A stretch of 64,000 nt of DNA from positions 4,960,001-5,024,000 of the forward strand of contig OY820914.1 of the NCBI GenBank assembly GCA_963682005.1, read 5' to 3'. The translations under genes and the position numbers were made by a program. How positions within the stretch are numbered: position 1 is the first letter of the stretch; each line of letters starts with the position of its first letter. This stretch comes from CAIYUC01 sp963682005. GTDB taxonomy: Bacteria; Bacteroidota; Bacteroidia; Bacteroidales; FEN-979. The notes beneath the pieces were generated by a model. The model made no database searches and was not told the origin of the DNA. It saw only the letters and a program-made list of their open reading frames with translations. Below are positions 61,481-64,000 of the stretch, in pieces.

Positions 61481-61541
61481 GGCACCACTGGTCCTGCAGC
61501 AGTTCATAAGAATGCTGTATGTCCGGTGGTGTTCTTTTTTG
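61481..61541 (+). terminator. Terminator of rpsT
   Basis: CACCACTGG (61483-61491) pairs with CCGGTGGTG (61523-61531), inner CAGCA/TGCTG also pairs, and TTCTTTTTTG follows. Confidence 0.85.
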
Positions 61542-61610
61542 TAATTTTGTTTCGGCTCCAATCTTTGTACTGCGGGTCCCTGGCTAAAAGTTTATGAATG
61601 TAGGTTTTTT

Positions 61611-61646
61611 ACTTTTGATTTTTCACTTTTGACTTTTGACTTTTTC
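61611..61646. repeat. ACTTTTG tandem repeat before the acyltransferase
   Basis: Five imperfect 7-bp units (ACTTTTG ATTTTTC ACTTTTG ACTTTTG ACTTTTT) end at the ATG of the next gene. Same style as the other short-repeat blocks, but no complementary arm is obvious here. Confidence 0.5.
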
Positions 61647-61647
61647 A

Positions 61648-62529
61648 ATGACTGAATCCCGGGAAATATCCGAACACTTCATCGACACGGAAAAATTATT
61701 CCGGGATAAAAATCCCAGGCTGCACAGGCTAATCCCGGGCTTTCTGTTTCGTATGCTCCGAAGGCTCATTCATGAGGATTTTATTAATACGATGATCTAT
61801 AAGCACCGGGATAAAACAGGGTTGGCTTTTGTATCATCAGTTATTGAGGATTTTGGAGTTAAAATAGAGGTCTTCCGTTCATCATCACAAAAATTTTCAG
61901 CCGGTAATCCTCATCATAGTGTGACAAATGATCTTTTCCCTTCATCGGGAAGATACATTATTGCAGCCAACCATCCTCTCGGAGGACTCGACGGACTGGC
62001 TCTTATCGAAACAGCTGGCAAGATCAGGCCCGATATCATCTTTCCGGTCAATGACCTTCTTATGTATGTTCCCGGACTCAAACCTTTGTTCATTCCCATA
62101 AACAAGCACGGGAGAAACACTGAAAACGTACAGATCATTGATGAAACATTTGCCGGGGAAAAGCTGATCCTTTTCTTTCCTGCAGGACTTGTATCCCGCA
62201 AGCAAGGGAAAAATATCAAAGATCTTGAATGGAAGAAAACCTTCATCACCAGGGCAAAAAAATATCAGAGGGACATTATTCCGGTCTATATCTCCGGACA
62301 GAATTCCGGGTTCTTTTACAACCTCTCAAACTGGAGAAGAAGATTGAGAATAAAAGCAAATATCGAAATGCTTTTCCTTCCTGATGAAATGGTTAAACAA
62401 AAAGATAAAACGATCACCATTGTTTTTGGCGATCCGATCCCGTATACCCTGTTCGACAAAACAAAAACGGATCAACAATGGGCTGAAGTGATTAAAAAGA
62501 AGGTATATAAAATGGGAAAACTTGTATGA
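61648..62529 (+). CDS. PlsC-like lysophospholipid-type acyltransferase (candidate GlsA)
   Basis: ATG at 61648 is preferred over the upstream TTG at 61636. 293 residues. The NHPLGGLDG motif near 110 is the HX4D acyltransferase signature; PVNDLLMYVPG, FPAGLVSRK (glycine-rich acceptor motif) and PVYISGQNSGFFY follow. Together with the next gene (GNAT-type), the pair matches glsA/glsB of Bacteroides, which make N-acyl and O-acyl glycine lipids. Not proven here. No signal peptide. Confidence 0.8.
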   Translation: MTESREISEHFIDTEKLFRDKNPRLHRLIPGFLFRMLRRLIHEDFINTMIYKHRDKTGLAFVSSVIEDFGVKIEVFRSSSQKFSAGNPHHSVTNDLFPSSGRYIIAANHPLGGLDGLALIETAGKIRPDIIFPVNDLLMYVPGLKPLFIPINKHGRNTENVQIIDETFAGEKLILFFPAGLVSRKQGKNIKDLEWKKTFITRAKKYQRDIIPVYISGQNSGFFYNLSNWRRRLRIKANIEMLFLPDEMVKQKDKTITIVFGDPIPYTLFDKTKTDQQWAEVIKKKVYKMGKLV

Positions 62530-62555
62530 GGATTTTATTGTAATTTTGGGCTCAT

Positions 62556-62645
62556 TGATGAGGTGATGAGGTGATGAGGTGAAAGATAATTGGCTATGTG
62601 ACTTGATCACTCCATCACTTCATCACTTCATCACTCCATCACTTG
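62556..62645. repeat. Intergenic hairpin of TGATGAGG / CATCACTT repeats
   Basis: Three TGATGAGG units (62556-62582) face five CATCACTT/C units (about 62607-62645). In RNA the arms pair over 19 bases with only G-U wobbles as exceptions. It lies between the two acyltransferase genes. Confidence 0.75.
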
Positions 62646-62686
62646 AAAATCATCAAGCAAAATATGAATAGTGCGTTTTGAGAAGT

Positions 62687-63658
62687 ATGGAGACCATTAT
62701 ACCACCGGTAGACACGAGATTGCTGGAAAATGAGCTTGGCGATCATAAGTTCGTCCGTAATACGAATAATGGGAACAATAAGATCTATATGTTCACCGCA
62801 CACGAATCTCCGAACCTCATGCGGGAAGTCGGCCGGTTACGGGAGATCACGTTCCGGGATGCCGGTGGCGGAACAGGCAAGGCTGTGGATATTGACGAAT
62901 TTGACCTTGCTTCCAAGCCATTCCATCAACTTATAGTCTGGAATCCGAAGGAAAAAGAAATTGTCGGAGGATACCGCTTTATCCTGGGGAAAGATATTCC
63001 CTGCGACCAGAAAGGCTGTCTTAACAGCGCAACAGCCGAACTTTTCAGTTTCTCTGAAAAATTCGTTCGCGATTACCTGCTGAATTCAATAGAACTTGGA
63101 CGATCCTTTGTCCAGCCCGAATACCAGCCAACCGTCAACCTGAAAAAAGGGCTCTATTCACTCGATAACCTTTGGGATGGCCTCGGAGCAATGATCATCG
63201 ATTATTCTGAAGTAAAGTATTTTTTCGGAAAAATGACCATGTTCCCGGATTATAATAAAACCGCCCGGGATATCATCCTGTTTTTCCTTGCAAAATACTT
63301 TCCTGACCGCGAAAATCTCCTCACCCCGATATACCCGATATTAGCAGAAACCGACAGAGAAGTACTTTCAGGTATTTTTTCCGGCCTGACTTATGAAGAG
63401 AATTATAAGATCCTGATCCACGAGATCAGAAAGCACAATGAGCACATTCCTCCGCTTGTAAATGCGTACATGAATTTATCACCGACGATGAGGACATTTG
63501 GCACCTCGTTAAACGCCGAGTTTGGTAATGTGGAAGAAACCGGCATCATGATCAATATTGAAGACATCTACCAGCGAAAAAAAGAACGGCACCTCGCTTC
63601 CTATATTCGAAGGATCTCTTCACTGACCAACCTGAAACTAAGAAGAAAAAGAGGATGA
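62687..63658 (+). CDS. GNAT-type N-acyltransferase (candidate GlsB/OlsB-like)
   Basis: ATG at 62687 (METIIPPVDTRLL); an in-frame TTG lies at 62678. 323 residues. The OlsB/hemolysin-like GNAT core is seen in FTAHESPNLMREVGRLREIT, FRDAGGGTGKAVDIDEFDL, IVGGYRFILGKDI and ELGRSFVQPEYQ; the C-terminal 120 residues are helical. The family transfers long acyl chains to an amino acid; in Bacteroides GlsB starts glycine-lipid synthesis. Its stop overlaps the engB start (ATGA). Confidence 0.8.
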   Translation: METIIPPVDTRLLENELGDHKFVRNTNNGNNKIYMFTAHESPNLMREVGRLREITFRDAGGGTGKAVDIDEFDLASKPFHQLIVWNPKEKEIVGGYRFILGKDIPCDQKGCLNSATAELFSFSEKFVRDYLLNSIELGRSFVQPEYQPTVNLKKGLYSLDNLWDGLGAMIIDYSEVKYFFGKMTMFPDYNKTARDIILFFLAKYFPDRENLLTPIYPILAETDREVLSGIFSGLTYEENYKILIHEIRKHNEHIPPLVNAYMNLSPTMRTFGTSLNAEFGNVEETGIMINIEDIYQRKKERHLASYIRRISSLTNLKLRRKRG

Positions 63659-64000
63659 ACCTGATAAAAGCAGAATTTATTACCAGCTCCGCAAACCTGA
63701 AATCTTGCCCGCCGATGAATACACCGGAATTTGCTTTCATCGGTCGCTCCAATGTTGGAAAATCATCCCTGATCAACTTCATCACCAACCGGAAAAAGCT
63801 GGCCAAAGTTTCTCAAACTCCTGGCAAGACCAGGCTCATCAATCATTTCCTTATCAATGATCAGTGGTACCTTGTCGATCTGCCCGGCTATGGATTTGCA
63901 AGATTATCCAGATCTGAAAGAGAAAGCCTTGAAAAACTGATCTACAGCTATTTTTCCGAAAGGAAGAATATCGAACACACCTTTGTTCTTGTCGATTCAA
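63655..64000 (+). CDS. engB: Ribosome biogenesis GTPase YsxC/EngB (partial, runs off the window)
   Basis: The first 115 codons are present: MNLIKAEFITSSANLKSCPP, then EFAFIGRSNVGKSSLINFIT (G1 motif GRSNVGKS), TPGKTRLINHFLIND (G2) and LVDLPGYGFARLS (G3, DLPG). The frame is open to the window edge. EngB assists 50S assembly. ATG overlaps the upstream stop by 4 bp. Confidence 0.95.
   Translation, partial: MNLIKAEFITSSANLKSCPPMNTPEFAFIGRSNVGKSSLINFITNRKKLAKVSQTPGKTRLINHFLINDQWYLVDLPGYGFARLSRSERESLEKLIYSYFSERKNIEHTFVLVDS

Noticed and set aside
1..64000. CRISPR array
   Set aside because: No regularly spaced repeat of 24-47 bp with unique spacers was seen. The short tandem blocks have 7-22 bp units without spacers.

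Overview
The window looks like a Bacteroidota (Bacteroidales-like, probably anaerobic) chromosome. Evidence: phylum-type promoters (TTG-N17-21-TAnnTTTG) before many genes; a Bacteroidota-style tyrosine recombinase, relaxase and IS66; a pyruvate:ferredoxin oxidoreductase; and an OmpA/TPR outer-membrane protein. All calls come from reading the sequence and recalling families; no search was run.

The left two thirds (about 205-41813) is a stacked genomic island at tRNA-Leu(UAA) (41814-41898, minus strand). Three copies of the tRNA 3' end mark two tandem integrative elements. Element 1 (about 205-7750) carries an integrase, a small excisionase-like HTH protein, a candidate replication protein, small unknown genes and two related secreted proteins. 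Element 2 (about 7748-41810) is a mobilizable element: coupling ATPase, MobC-like protein, relaxase and ArdC, but no secretion channel. Its second integrase lies beside the tRNA. Each element has a pair of 12-13 bp-period direct repeats near each end, probably integrase arm sites.

Element 2 cargo, left to right: an AlwI-like restriction-modification operon with a zinc-hook ABC ATPase (14905-20020); a remnant of a type I specificity gene; an overlapping DUF4747-like/membrane gene pair (20379-21900); RadC and an Xer-like recombinase; and a lambda-O-like replication gene that ends in three 22-bp-period iterons and is cut by an IS66 element with exact 8-bp target duplication. Then come a 2020-residue RHS toxin with three small related membrane (immunity-like) genes, the last truncated; a second copy of the 3' end of the replication gene with its iterons; a compact ubiquitin-like conjugation operon (Ubl, E1-like ThiF, DUF6527-like zinc protein; 35958-37787); and a TPR protein with an N-terminal sensor-like region. 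Most of this cargo fits phage defence or competition.

The right third is ordinary chromosome: tRNA-Leu, tRNA-Gly, mutS, a TrmH-type methyltransferase, an OmpA/TPR protein, a deoxynucleoside kinase, folK, sppA, a dihydroorotate dehydrogenase-like gene, nifJ, mutS2, an acyl-CoA carboxylase beta subunit with its biotin carrier, rpsT, two acyltransferases that fit glycine-lipid synthesis, and the start of engB. Several junctions here hold imperfect 7-8 bp tandem repeats that fold into long hairpins, and one such block lies in frame inside mutS2.
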